Source of the DNA: Rhizophagus irregularis
Lineage: Eukaryota > Glomeromycota > Glomeromycetes > Glomerales > Glomeraceae
Length of the DNA stretch: 64,000 nt
Assembly (NCBI RefSeq): GCF_026210795.1
Contig: NC_089446.1
Span: 186,001-250,000 of the forward strand
Direction: 5' to 3'
Part shown: positions 23,451-34,707 of the stretch, in pieces
How the letters are laid out: the number at the start of each line of letters is the position of its first letter
Numbering within the stretch: the first letter of the stretch is position 1
Translations under genes and position numbers: made by a program
The notes under the pieces: generated by a model
What the model was told of the DNA's origin: nothing
Databases searched by the model: none
The model's input: only the letters and a program-made list of their open reading frames with translations

Positions 23451-23757
23451 GTATCAGAATATTCTTTTTATTATATGATAATAATTTATTTTTTTCATAA
23501 AGCTATAAAAAAAATTGAAACACCAAAAAAAATTTACTTTCTTTAAATTATTATGATTATAAATATAAATCTAGAAATATGAGAAAATTTAAGTATTGTT
23601 AAATTTGGAATTGAAGATACTAGAGGGGCAAACTTTACCGACGTAACTGCCGTAACAAAGTTACGTCAATAACGCCACTGCAGATGCTCACATAGAAATT
23701 TTATAATAATTTATATAATATCGAGCACGTCACGAGTTACAACCCTTCATTAACTTG

Positions 23758-24187
23758 CACCCTTTTTTGTGTGCCAGGTTCGTGGCGCAGTAAATTTTTA
23801 AAAAACATCATTAAAGGATTTTTTCTTCAACACAAAGTTTTTAAACTTATATTGTGGATGTAATTTCACATGCTCTGCAAGTTTTATTAGGATTCGGAAG
23901 AAGGTTATGAATGCCGATTTCGACTTTACATATAAATGATTGATTCTACCGTCTTTGTCGATCGTTTCCAAAAATGGATTTCGTGAAAGAAAAATTTTTA
24001 TTAAATAAGTCAATAATGATATTCAAAATCGCCTTTGTCGCTCTAAGTAAACTTGAAGAGCAGCCAAAATTACAACTATCTAGTAATTTATGAAGTTATA
24101 TGTTATTAAAAAAAATTTTCTCTTTATGATTTTCGTTGCATCACAATCTGCTGGCTGCGTCACGAACCTGGCACACAAAAAAATGAT
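23758..24187. mobile_element. Foldback MITE, TIR TTTTTTGTGTGCCAGGTTCG
   Basis: The left end (GTGTGCCAGGTTCGTGGCGCAG at 23769) and right end (CTGCGTCACGAACCTGGCACAC at 24156) are inverted copies. CATTAACTT occurs outside both ends, possibly a target duplication. The interior (CTCTGCAAGTTTTA, GACTTTACATATAAATG, CCAAAAATGGAT, GTAAACTTGAAGAGCAG) is itself inverted about the centre and resembles the interior of the element at 49673-50092. Same family with different termini. Confidence 0.65.
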
Positions 24188-24732
24188 GCCATTAACTTAA
24201 TGAGTGACGTAACTAAAAAAAGAAAAAGTCTGCACCCCTAGAAGATACAGAAGATCGATATAGTAAAAAAAAAGTATTATTAACTGTTAATATGTATTAC
24301 AGTAGTATTATTAGCTTTTTATGTATTAAATTAAAATTGTCTATTTACTGTATAATTATAATAATACCTTTCGTTTGAAGATGTTGCCAAATTAAAAGGC
24401 TAATTGATACATTAAATTATCAGGAACCCATTGTTGCTATGTCTGTTGAAACCTGCTCTTCGGTATAATCCTTCCTGTTTTAGGCTGTATTGTCAGATCA
24501 ATACTATCGATTGAACAACCTAAAATTAATATATATGAGGTCATTCAACCAATTATTAATAATATTAAAACAAAAAATGCAATTGCGAAAGATGTGCGCG
24601 CTTATATATTGCAGGTAACTTATTCCATTCATTGTAATTATATAATGTAAACGGTAATACTTACTATTCAATTTATTAGATACCATTACCAAATTTCCCT
24701 TCAGTAATTGCATTAAATTGCCAATAATGGAT

Positions 24733-24990
24733 CGACTGGATCGTCTAAAGCGGCAAATCACGTGATTCAATATAATATGATTTTTTTTATAAATCAAGTT
24801 TAATATAAACTTGAAAATCATAAAATAAACGTATCTTAGCCTGTTCTACAAGTTTACTTAAGGCTAAAAAGTAGATTTTTAATACTGGTTTTCACTTTAC
24901 ATATGAGCAAAAGCTTTTTTGCCGATCTTTTGCACCATCATCGTCTCCCAAAGTATGAATATTTGATTGCAAAATATAATCTTCATGAGT
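24733..24990. mobile_element. Partial copy of the 49.7-kb foldback element
   Basis: Starts with GATCGTCTAAAGCGGCAAATCACGT, matching the TIR of the element at 49673 (GGTCGTCTAAAGCGGGGGCAAATCACGT with gaps). It continues with the same interior (TACAAGTTTACTTAAGG, TTCACTTTACATATGA, GCCGATC). The right half is missing or diverged. Confidence 0.55.
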
Positions 24991-26131
24991 TTAAATAATG
25001 AACACTAAGAATATTCATATTTTCGTATTATATTGATGTGATCAAATTAATTATTTGTTTTTGATAAATTCTTCTTTCATTCCCACTATCTGTTTAAAGT
25101 TGTAAGTCTTGCTTTCGAATACTAAATCTACTAATATATTCCGAATAGGTATAGTTAAGAGAAAAAGTTCTCTGTACATCTTAATTCACAATTCACGAAA
25201 TATATAGAGAATTTCTAAGAACCTGGCCTCCAGTCCACCACTAAAAATATTAAAAGTCACGTGAGGAGACTGTGTCACAAACTAATCACGTGTTACTGTG
25301 CCACATAGCTTTCTGGATTTTGAATTCTCGAGAAAAAATTGTGCTTTTCGAGCAGTCTCCAACTGATGCATTTTTTGGTAACGATGACTGCTTCCGTATT
25401 TTTCTTGGCAAAATGGATCTGCAAAGATTTAATAAATTTAATTCTTGAGTTACGTGAATAAAAAAAAATTTAAGGCAAGTGTTTATTTGTTGATTCAACA
25501 TTTCAACTATGTTACCATTGCTGATTGCTTGCTGGTAGCGGGAATGGTTGTTTACTTGTAGTTAGCCTTATGTCAATGCAATTTAGAAAAAAAAATAATA
25601 AATTGAAAAGTTTTTTTATTTTGATTGAATATGTGGCTTAGGGAATTACATCATCGTACAATTGATCAAGAATTTTCTTATCACTTCGCAAAGTTGGTTA
25701 TCCGTGATAAGTCAGAATTTTTTTGCGAACTTTGTTGGATTATATGATCGAAAGCTAGGCATTTGTTACCATATGACACATAGGTTAAAATTGGTACTAC
25801 GCTAAAGATTCGTTGTATTGTGAAATTCGTTATATCAAATTCAGAGTTGACTGTAAAATTTCCATAATGTACCGATACTTTGATATACCTATATTTGTGT
25901 ACAATATTGCTTAAAATTCCAATATATATTATAAAAATTCTAAAGAAGTTTATTAATAAATAACTCCAAGTAAAGCAAGTAAAGCATGATTAGCATAATC
26001 CGTACAATAATATACAATTAAAGAGAGATATCAGTATATTTCGATATATTTGACGAGTATTTTGAATATTTTAGGCAGTATTATGCGGTAATGTATTTAA
26101 TACATAAAAGTTCCCAAGTAAGTGAAAACGT
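24991..26131. other. Non-coding region downstream of the channel gene
   Basis: No supported gene. Short frames are AT-driven. An exon-like open stretch with a GT donor context occurs just upstream at about 24480-24611 but could not be linked to anything. Confidence 0.4.
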
Positions 26132-28196
26132 CTACTTTTTAGAGAAGAGTTGCTTTAATTCATTTAATTTATCTATCATCGTTGTTTTGATAACATCATC
26201 ATCTTCCATTTTGATTATTTCGTCTTTCATTTTATCTGCCATCTCATTTAACAACTGAATTTTATTTCGTGAAATTGAAACATTATCTTCTTCGAGCTTT
26301 TTATGCCAACGTTCAACTTCTTCCGTGAAGACTTCATAAAATATAGTCCAAGGAAAATAATCCCTGTAATTGTGAATAAAGCAATTAATGAATATCGGTT
26401 CAAAACATTTCTTGAATTGTATTCTAAAATATGTTTATTAGCAAATTAATTTGTACATACTTATTTTGACGTTCGGACGGAGTCATTAAAGCAAGTTCAG
26501 TAAATACGATATATTGTGCCCGTACCACGGACCATTCAGTGTATGCACGATTAAGTACTTCTGAATAAATATTATTTACAAGTGCAACTATTGAAGAAAA
26601 GAAGAAAAAGAACGTTAGAAAAGAAACCCGGCGTTAAGTGCGAAAGAATAGATAGTACGTACTCATAAGGTTCAAGATTATGACAGTTGTAAAGAATGAG
26701 TATGCAACCTTGAAGATAGATGTAGAGAGATCATCTCCTGGCCACGAACCATAGTCACTTAGAAATGCCGACCAGTAAGCATTGAGTGAATTATAATATT
26801 GAGTAAGATCTTGAAACTTTGTACGAGTCTCATCAGTTAAACTAGTTTTATCATAATCAAGCATCATATTGGAATAGGTCACTGTTGCATGAGAGGCTGC
26901 TAATACAATTAAGGCTAAAAAGACAAATAACCACAAGATCTTTCTGCAAATATGTGCAATGACTGCATATTAAAAAGGTTAATAGGTTATTATCAAATTA
27001 TTAGGTAGACAGCTTTTGAGAAATGCTTACCAATGGTAATAATTCCGATCTCCTTGAAGGTTATTAAAATCGCGATTACACTAAGCCATAAGAACAATAT
27101 TGTTATAGATCGGAAATAAATGAGTAATCCATGATTAACTTCAAAAATCCCCATGAATATAGTAATAGTAGGAAGGATAGTTTTTGCGAGCATAAAAAAC
27201 GTTACAGGGGTAAATGATCTGCCGTTTATATACATTATAATAACATATCGGATGTCGTGGAGTGATCGAATTGTTCCCATGATGGCACTTATAGTATGTA
27301 GTGACATATAGTTAGTGATAATCGATGCAGTAAAAAAGGCAAAAAAAGCAAGATAGAGAGAAAACTGAATAAAGATTCGATAACACGCAAAGGAACGCCA
27401 CTTGAACTTGATAATAGCATAAAAAAGTGGAGAATCAATTATTTCAGAGGAAGCATTATTAGGTTGAAATACTTCATCGGAATAAGTGATTATGAATTTT
27501 GCGAAGGGACTTATTTTATGTGGAAATAAGATGTTGAGCACACTAGAGTCTTCTGGGTAACTGAATAGGCCAGGAAGTGGCGAATAACATAATGTGGTAT
27601 AGTGTTGGGGGATTGTCTGAAACCTTATTCGTTATACGAACCACAATTAGTGCGCAATATAAAGAAAGCGAAAGGGAGTTAAAAACAAACCTGTCAATTA
27701 TGGATAGCTCGGGATTATGAACATCATTATGAGTCTTGTAACCATAAAGATTTTCATTTTTTGATATGAATTCGACTTTTTCACACCATTTTGATGGAAC
27801 CTTAACGTAAGTTAGACGTTTTATAAGTCTGGAAACTGGACTCTTGTAAAGGGGAATACTGATAAAGTCTTGAAGTAAAATAGTAACTACGCTCATGAGT
27901 TCGAGCTTTTCTTCTTCAATGCATAACTTCGCACAATAATCAAAAAACTCTGAAATTAACTTTTCATCTTCCAGTTTAATAAGTTCTTTTAGTTTTGTTA
28001 AAGAACCATAGCATGGTAAATTCTCAACTTTGGAATTAACTAAGTCATGTACCAACTTATCAAGCTGAATTATTTCATCGGCGCCATTGCATTTTTCCAA
28101 ACTTTTGATTGACTCAATTTTGCGACTGCGACTAATTAAACTATCAAGAATGTTTTCATGAACGTTATATTCTTGGGCCTCTATATCGTCACTCAT
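26132..28196 (-). CDS. TRP-like ion channel, five exons
   Basis: Exons on the minus strand: 28196-27691, 27623-27031, 26962-26663, 26587-26461, 26363-26132. They join to 585 residues; introns are 67-97 bp, GT-AG. The N-terminal 180 residues are soluble and acidic (MSDDIEAQEYNVHENILDSL), followed by several membrane segments (CYRIFIQFSLYLAFFAFFTA, VTFFMLAKTILPTITIFMGI, SITILFLWLSVIAILITF, LWLFVFLALIVLAASHATV). A pore-like loop (YGSWPGDD) precedes the last helix FFTTVIILNLMIALVNNIYSEV, whose NLMIALVN is the typical S6 end of TRP/ion-transport proteins. A C-terminal coil (EVERWHKKLEEDNVSI) follows. Expected to be a cation channel in a membrane; ion and stimulus cannot be read. The long N-terminal repeat region common in large TRP proteins is absent. 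Confidence 0.82.
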
Positions 28197-29668
28197 ATTT
28201 ACTATGAGAAAATCTTATGAATATAAAGTAAGTTTAGAGAACTTTTCAGGAGAATATTGTGACATTATATAGAGGCAATTAATTTAAGTTCTATGTATTA
28301 CAATTAACAACGTTCTTGAAAAAAACTTTGATTCAGAGTTGTGTTGTACGTAATGTATGTTCATACTAAAAAGTCTCATTATAATCTTTGATCCTATTTT
28401 TAGCATTTTTAGCATGTGATTCATTCGTGGTTTATAATAGTTACTATTAGAAATTATTGTATAGCAATATTCAAAGAATTCAAAGTTGGCTAGTGAATAT
28501 CAAATTTAGCCAAGAAAAAAATCATTGATAAATACCTTATTAGGAGAGCAGAATAAGATGCCAAATGTTACGTTACGTTACATTACGTTAATATTGCATA
28601 TATATGCTTAATAGCGAAAATGCTAATCATTCTTGCACTTGGATGGGAAATATAAGTTCGATTTTTTTCGAAAAAGATCTGTGCAAGCATCGCGTATTGT
28701 TACCTCTCCCTGTTTTTTGCAGTACATTCTAACTAATGTCTATTATAATGTTGACATTTTAAAACAAAACAGAAAAGTTTGAAAATTCAAAGATTGCATA
28801 TATTAATTATTTATTTTTATGAAAAAAATAGATATAGTCTACGTGTACATTGGTATATTTGTTGTGATTATAACAAACTATCAATGAATTCTTTCGAAAG
28901 AAGTGATATTCACGAAGTTTGGTTCCACATTGTAATGCCGTGATATACCTAGTAAATTTATTAATTATAGGGCGCAGTATTATATTTAGTAGTTTAAAAT
29001 TGTATGACGTTACAAATGTAACGTCCGTTAAACTAGAAAACATGTGATTTGAATTGTAGATCATTTAGGAAGAGAACTATAATTAGGATACTTATAATTT
29101 AAGAAGGAGATTTGAAGATCAAAAGCGAGACAAATTCGAAATTTCAAAAACATGAAAAATGTTAAGTACTGAAGTGTGCGGTTCGATTGAGCATAAGATG
29201 TGAAAAATCTAAAATTTTCAGGTTTCGACTCTAAAAGGATATAAGAGGCGCAGGGTGTTTCTTGGAGAAAGTATTATTTGAATTTAATATAAATAGGGGT
29301 AAATTTGGAGTTTGTGAAAATTCAGGATACGAATTTGGGGATTTATTTTAATAATTATTTGGGATATATTTATTATTGTTAATTTATTTTGTTAAGCCTA
29401 AGGTGGCAACGTAATTTATTACAGGCTTACAACATCTTTGATTTTAATGTATGGTGAAATTGGTTACTATTTCCAAGAAATATTGCTTACTGTATAATGA
29501 GTCCAGTGTTGGTCATGGGACACGGACATTATCACGGACATTATATGTAAGTCACATGATTATCCTATTTTACGATTTAATACAAAATAAATATAGTTTA
29601 TATTAGAACAGCCATTTATTTATTCTGCAGAATTAACTTCGGAGGTACAATTAAATTTACATCAATTA
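28197..29668. other. AT-rich region without supported gene
   Basis: Contains the promoter side of the channel gene. Otherwise only short words such as repeated TTACGTTACGTTACATTACG at about 28567 and GACGTTACAAATGTAACGTC, a perfect palindrome-like word, at about 29006. Confidence 0.4.
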
Positions 29669-30172
29669 TTAGAACGGCAAGTTTACTTCATCATTAGCGG
29701 GATGAGTAACATCACCTGTTGGTCCTTGAAGATATTCACCAAAATCATTTTCTAGCCGGGGTTCAGTGATTTCATCATCTGAATCATCTCCTATTGGCCC
29801 AGAATTAGTTTCTAAATTAGCAGCTGGATCATCATTTCTAACATTTTCCGAACCATTTATATTATTGAGATTTGATTAATATCAGTTTCATTTGCATCAT
29901 TAATATCTAACGTAGGTTCAATAGATGTTGGATTATTATGAAGATGATGGCCATATGTAATTTCAGCTCTTAATTTGCTCATTTGAAGAACTTTAGATGA
30001 CTATATATTAAAAAAATTAATGTTAGAATAAATTATAAATATATGTTTAATAAAATATGAAGATAAATATACCATTAATCTATTACGCCGTTTTGTTTTA
30101 AAAATCCCAAAGTCTTTCTACAAAAGCTGCATTTACACATATACCAAAAATTCTACAAGCTACAAAACTCAA
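29669..30172 (-). pseudogene. hAT-family transposase, C-terminal fragment
   Basis: Reading down the minus strand: ACRIFGICVNAAFVERLWDF, then KTKRRNRLM, an apparent intron (GT..AG), then SSKVLQMSKLRAEITYGHHL and an acidic tail ending at the stop 29669. The order (A.RIF.I..N.A..ERLW ... H/KTKRRNRL) is the hAT C-terminal dimerisation region. A frame break separates WDF from KTKRRNRL, and a second one (near 29870) lies in the tail, so the copy is dead. The upstream transposase core was not seen. Confidence 0.65.
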
Positions 30173-30289
30173 TTAATTTGTAGAAATGCCAATATAGCAC
30201 CAATAATGCCAATAATAATAGAGGGGGAAACTCTCTCAATTTGAAAATAATTGAAAAAAATTATTTTAAGTCCAAAATATTAAATGAAG

Positions 30290-30800
30290 TATTAATTTAG
30301 ATGAGTTAACTTGGTGTTGCTCTGATGGTGCACAGTCAAAAGGTGCTTTGTTAGATACTGACTCTATATCCCCAGACCTAGTCAAGTCTAAAATTACGAG
30401 TGCCTCCTGATCTCGCTGCTTTTTTCTCGTTTCCTCTGTCTAATCTTATCGCTAACTCTTTTCTTATGTACCTTATCCAAGAAGGCATCCGTCTTTACAT
30501 CTTGGTGTTGGAATTATTAAGCTAGTCAGTTACTACTGAGTTGGATATACAGTATTAACAGCTGATACCACAATTACCTCTGCTATCACTTCCTTAACGT
30601 TCTGTGATTGCTCATCCAATGCCAAGGAACCCTGATCATTACCAGCAACTCTGCTCTTAAGCTCTGTATTTTCTTCTCTAGTTCCTTGACTCTAGCATCA
30701 CGCTTGGCATTCTCCTCAATAATCTGTCTCAATTTCGCGTTCTAAGCCCCAACCTCGGTAACCTTCTTTCTTCTAAGTTCAATCAACAATCTGCTGTCTC
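30290..30800 (-). pseudogene. Decayed coiled-coil repeat gene (lineage-specific family)
   Basis: The minus strand reads ELRRKKVTEVGA, then a stop, NAKLRQIIEENAKRDARVKEL, a frame change, NTELKSRVAGNDQGSLALDE, stops, and later DAFLDKVHKKRVSDKIRQRK. From memory these words belong to a highly repeated hypothetical-protein family in Rhizophagus. Multiple stops and shifts show it is a pseudogene. Confidence 0.5.
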
Positions 30801-31338
30801 AATAATTCAAGCTCCAATAACATGTTTGATAAATTTACACACTACAAATATTCAAAATAAATAATAAAAAAATCATGTGTACGTGATGAATTCTTCATGT
30901 CGATCACGTTTGTCAAGAAAATAAAATTTTTATTGATGCAGAGACAAAAAATAAATACAAAGATCGGGACTTTGCCCAGGATACATGATGCTGATTCCCT
31001 AGGGAATCCGTTTCTATGCTAATTTATAAGGAAGATTATTCCTTAATATATTTTTTCATCCTAGCTCTCTTCACCCTTGACAAAGTTTTGTGTCATTATC
31101 TAAAATATCCTTGATAAGGACGATACTAGTCAGGGTTTGAGCAATAGATTCTTCCCAGCATATATAAAGTACCAGTCCGAGGCTAGAATAGAGAAAGGCA
31201 TGAGTTAGTACACAGACAAAAAATCAGCGCGTGTGAACAGTTGTTCATGTCGATTATTTTTGCCAAGAAAAAATCTTACCTGTAGTAACGATCCCATAGA
31301 GGTAGTCTCAAATCATCATTAAATGCCACGGATGCCTA

Positions 31339-31785
31339 GAGTTCCAAATGGGTCAGGTCAGGTCAGGTCATATCAGGTTATCTATTTGACCTGACCTGAA
31401 CTGAAACCTGAAAATTTTCAGGATTTATATTAAAAATATCAAAAAAAATGGTGCAAAACATTTTTTTTGAAATATTGCGATTCAGTATTTTATATAAAAA
31501 AGTGAATTCTGATACCGCAATTCACTTTTTATATATAAAATTGATATAAAAAAAGTGAATTCTGATATCGCAATTCACTTTTATTATATAAAATCAATAT
31601 AAAAAGTGAATTATAATACCATAACTCACTTATTATATAAAATCATAGTTTCAGGTCAACAGGTCATTCAGGTTATATTGATCTTACAACCTGAACTGAT
31701 GCTGAATTGCAATTGCTAAACCTGACCTGAAAAATTCAGGTCAACCTGTCAGGTTACCTGAATTTGGTCAACCTGTTCGGAACTC
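31339..31785. mobile_element. 447-bp element with GAGTTCC ends and GGTCAGGTC-type subterminal repeats, TA-flanked
   Basis: Ends GAGTTCC.AA..GGTCAGG and CCTGTTCGGAACTC are inverted and flanked by TA (31337-38, 31786-87). Next to the left end is (GGTCA)n; the right half is full of CCTGAC/AGGTCAA words in the opposite sense. The centre carries three copies of a roughly 55-bp hairpin word (AGTGAATTCTGATAYCGCAATTCACTTT) at about 31500, 31553 and 31605. No coding capacity. Confidence 0.7.
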
Positions 31786-33534
31786 TATCACTGGAAATAG
31801 ATGAATCAGCATCCCTTCAGAGGCAACCTGATGATGCACCCTCTAACTCCGAAGAAGAACAGCCGCTTAGGCAAGGTAGTACAAAAACCGTTTCCTCGGG
31901 AAACGATGTTTCAAGTCCTCACGGTCTGGAGCAAGTTACAGGCCTGGTCATAGGTATCTGTACGCCAATATTTTTTGAAGTCATGTGATAACCTATTCTA
32001 AAAATTTCCAGGATTGAAAATCAATACTAATCTTGATCACATACAAAATTAGAGGTCCGTACAATATATAAATCAAAAGTTAGATGATCGATGAATTTTA
32101 GCTGCAAAATGTCGATCTTTCCTAATAAATTATCCAAAATAAATTTTTGTGCGTAAATATTTAATTGAACTAAAGTAAAATTTTGAAAAAATAGTTACTT
32201 ATATTTATTATAATTAAAATTATGGCCACTTATTGAGCCAAAAATACCATTAAAATAAAGACTTAAATAATAAAAAAAATCATGTTATTTGCAAAAAATC
32301 CATTTTTATGATCATTTTTTTGCTTTGGAATTTAGCAAACCAATTTGCTTTCAGCAGAACCTTAATACCCATTTTATGCATAGTATCTATAAAAGGGATC
32401 TCATGGCTTATTCATATGAGATTTTTGACAAAAAAAACTTAGAATAAATACTTCATAAAATTAATACCATTCAAAAATTGTGGAAAAATAAAAGGGAGAT
32501 TATGGTATAATTGAAATTCCCTGGCTATGTATCTAATCTGTTAAAAATTCTAGAAAAATGTGTAATGACACTTAAAAATTATTAATATATCAAAAAAATA
32601 TATATATACTAAAAGGTTAGGGCATGAAATAATGAAGGAATGAAAATATTCATGTAAAAGGTGATAAATTTTTTATAAAACAAAATTTGCCCGATCATCT
32701 AACTTTTGATTTATATATTGTACGGACCTCTAATTTTGTATGTGATTAAGATTAGTATTGATTTTCAATCCTGGAAATTTTTAAGGTAGGTTATCACATG
32801 ACTTCGGAAAATATTAGCGTACAGATACTTATGACCAGGACTGTAAGCCTGTTTGCTCTGCCACTGACGATTCTGATGAGATAGAGCTTACTAAAAATCA
32901 GAATGTAGAACTTGATCTAATACGTGATTTACAGAGTTGTGTTATTGTTCCGTCCAATGAACAACATTCATCTTCTAACGAAGCGTGTGATCAAACCACA
33001 ACACAAAATTTAATCCATTTGTTTCGAAAAGCAGTACGGGCTGGACATGAAGAGATTTTATCCTGGGTTCATTATTCAGGTAATTTCGAAAATAAAGTTG
33101 CTGAAATTTGTCGTGAGACAGGAGCTGTTGATAAAACCGCAAGGACACAAATATATAAGGAAATGTTAGAACATCTAGCTGGTGTTACGCCAGTTTCCTT
33201 ACGAATTAAGACACTTAGAGCCAAAAAAATTTGCAAATTGTTTGGAGAAAACGGAGTAGGAATTGATAAGATTAAGTATGTCACTTGCAGTGCAAATGAG
33301 ATTTCCGAATTAACCAACGCACAAATTCAAAATGTTATAGACATTTCGCGTCAAGCGACTTCGAAACCCATTTCCATGAAAACCGTTTCCCGAGGAAACG
33401 ATCAGAGTCATGTGACTTTGAAAATCGCTGATGCTGAGACTGTTGAATATGACGAGCCAGATGATGATGACGAGCCAGGTGATGATGATTATAAAGTAGA
33501 CGCTTTCGCAGGGAGTCTCGACTGGAGAGACTAG
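31786..33534 (+). pseudogene. Repeat-family hypothetical gene, interrupted by a MITE
   Basis: The left piece (about 31788-31947) reads IDESASLQRQPDDAPSNSEEEQ. The right piece (open from 32816 to the stop at 33534) reads KPVCSATDDSDEIELTK ... RKAVRAGHEEILSWVHYSGN ... LRIKTLRAKKICKLFGENGV ... IDKIKYVTCSANEISELTNA and an acidic tail DEPDDDDEPGDDD. From memory the LR..T.RA.KI..LF...G.DKI..V.YSAN.IS.LTN.QIQN block belongs to a large Glomeromycotina hypothetical family of unknown role. A long-TIR element separates the two pieces, and the element at 31339 sits directly upstream. Likely a disrupted copy; the right piece alone could still be translated. Confidence 0.5.
31948..32853. mobile_element. 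Non-autonomous element with about 145-bp terminal inverted repeats
   Basis: The left arm begins CCTGGTCATAGGTATCTGTA and contains CCAGGATTGAAAATCAATAC and AGAGGTCCGTACAATATATA; it ends near 32096. The right arm (about 32693-32840) is its near-exact reverse complement, ending TATGACCAGG. Similarity may extend outward through TTACAG / CTGTAA. The interior, about 600 bp, is AT-rich with no ORF. Size and long TIRs fit a large MITE; superfamily not determined. Confidence 0.75.
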
Positions 33535-34061
33535 AAGTAATCTCGGTACAATACCTGCTACTTCGGAGCTGGAATGCGCAGTATAGACTAGGATAGTGTA
33601 AATGAATCGTATGCACCGCAGCACTTGCTTTCGTCATTTTTTAGAATCATACCGCAGCCGCAGTAGTAAGGATAGTTCGTACACATTCCCGATCCAGCTA
33701 GTCCGGGACGATCACATCAGATATTCCTTACCAACATCGTTAGTTCTGTGCGATGCTGGCTTACGTATACTATTGATTCCATATATATTACAGTACGACC
33801 GTCTTAGCCTTTTTTCAAAAATGTTTTTCAGCATTAGTAATAAAAATTACATTTTGTGGATGCGTGGAACCTCCGCAATTCCGAGATCTACAACTTTTGC
33901 GTCTTGCGTGGAAATTGCCATGCCAAAAAGGTTATAATTTCCCCTATAACTGTGAGACGAGAGTTATTAACCGCAGTGTCGTGAAACATTAACAGGTTTG
34001 TCGTGGGAAAGGGGTGTTTTGAAAATTGAAATATAAATATGACTACACACTAGCTTCAGGG
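33535..34061. other. GC-richer non-coding spacer
   Basis: The segment is visibly richer in G+C than its neighbours. CTCGGTACAATACCTG..GCAGTATAGACTAGG at about 33541 resembles CTTGGTACAAGCATAACACCTG..GCAGTATAGGCTATG at about 35054. No supported coding sequence. Confidence 0.4.
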
Positions 34062-34707
34062 ATGGGTTTAGACATGTACGAAGAAACGACCGAAGAAACG
34101 ACCGAAATTACTCTTAACTGTATCGCTAAAGAAAGAGGGTCTGAAGGGATTTTCAGTATTGATATTGGAAAAGACGAATTGGTTTCTGCCCTTAAGCATC
34201 GTATTGAGGGAATGTATACCAACACCTATGCAGATTATGATCCCTTCGACATTTTGATATGGAGAGTGGATGATGTCGATATTAGTGATGAAAAAATCAC
34301 CGAACTCCAAGAGAATTTATCACCTAATGCCGTTGAGAGAGTTTTGGGTGACAACGTAGAGAGACTTTCTAGTTGGGATCGGATCGGAAAAAAATTCAGT
34401 AATCAATTTAGTACAGGAGTTATTCATGTTATTGCTCAAGGTATTCGCGATTAGTGAAGTTTTTTGCTACTTTCCCTCTAATTTTAAAATGTAAATTCTC
34501 CATTATTTAGGCTGGTGCGTAGCATGTGATAAGGGTTATAACTCCTTAAAAAGCCATCAAGAATCTGATGTCCATAAAGATAATGCGCACCTGCATGTCT
34601 CCTACAATTCTGGAGACATAACCCCGTTTGAAGAAGAGGAATTTGTTGATGACAATGGGGATGAGGATGAAGAAGATGAAGAATTATCCAATGATATGAA
34701 CCTTTAA
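34062..34707 (+). CDS. Small Crinkler (CRN) N-terminal-domain protein with C-terminal zinc finger, two exons
   Basis: Exon 1 34062-34440, intron 34441-34510 (GT-AG, 70 bp), exon 2 34511-34707; 191 residues from the first ATG (34074 is an alternative start). Exon 1 matches the CRN N-terminal ubiquitin-like pattern: ITLNCIAKERGSEGIFSIDI, then K..LVSALKHRIEGMY, ILIWRVDDVDI, and the closing GVIHVIAQ. Exon 2 adds a CxxC...H...H finger (WCVACDKGYNSLKSHQESDVH, C-x2-C-x9-H-x5-H) and a strongly acidic tail (DDNGDEDEEDEEL). CRN proteins are known as host-directed effectors in oomycetes and some fungi and as self-recognition-like proteins elsewhere. This one lacks the usual NTPase/nuclease part. No signal peptide is seen. 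The two-exon joining is inferred from frame and splice sites. Confidence 0.6.

Noticed and set aside
24480-24611. Open stretch IYEVIQPIINNIKTKN with a following GTAACT donor
   Set aside because: Looks exon-like, but no partner exon or family could be recognised; left unannotated.
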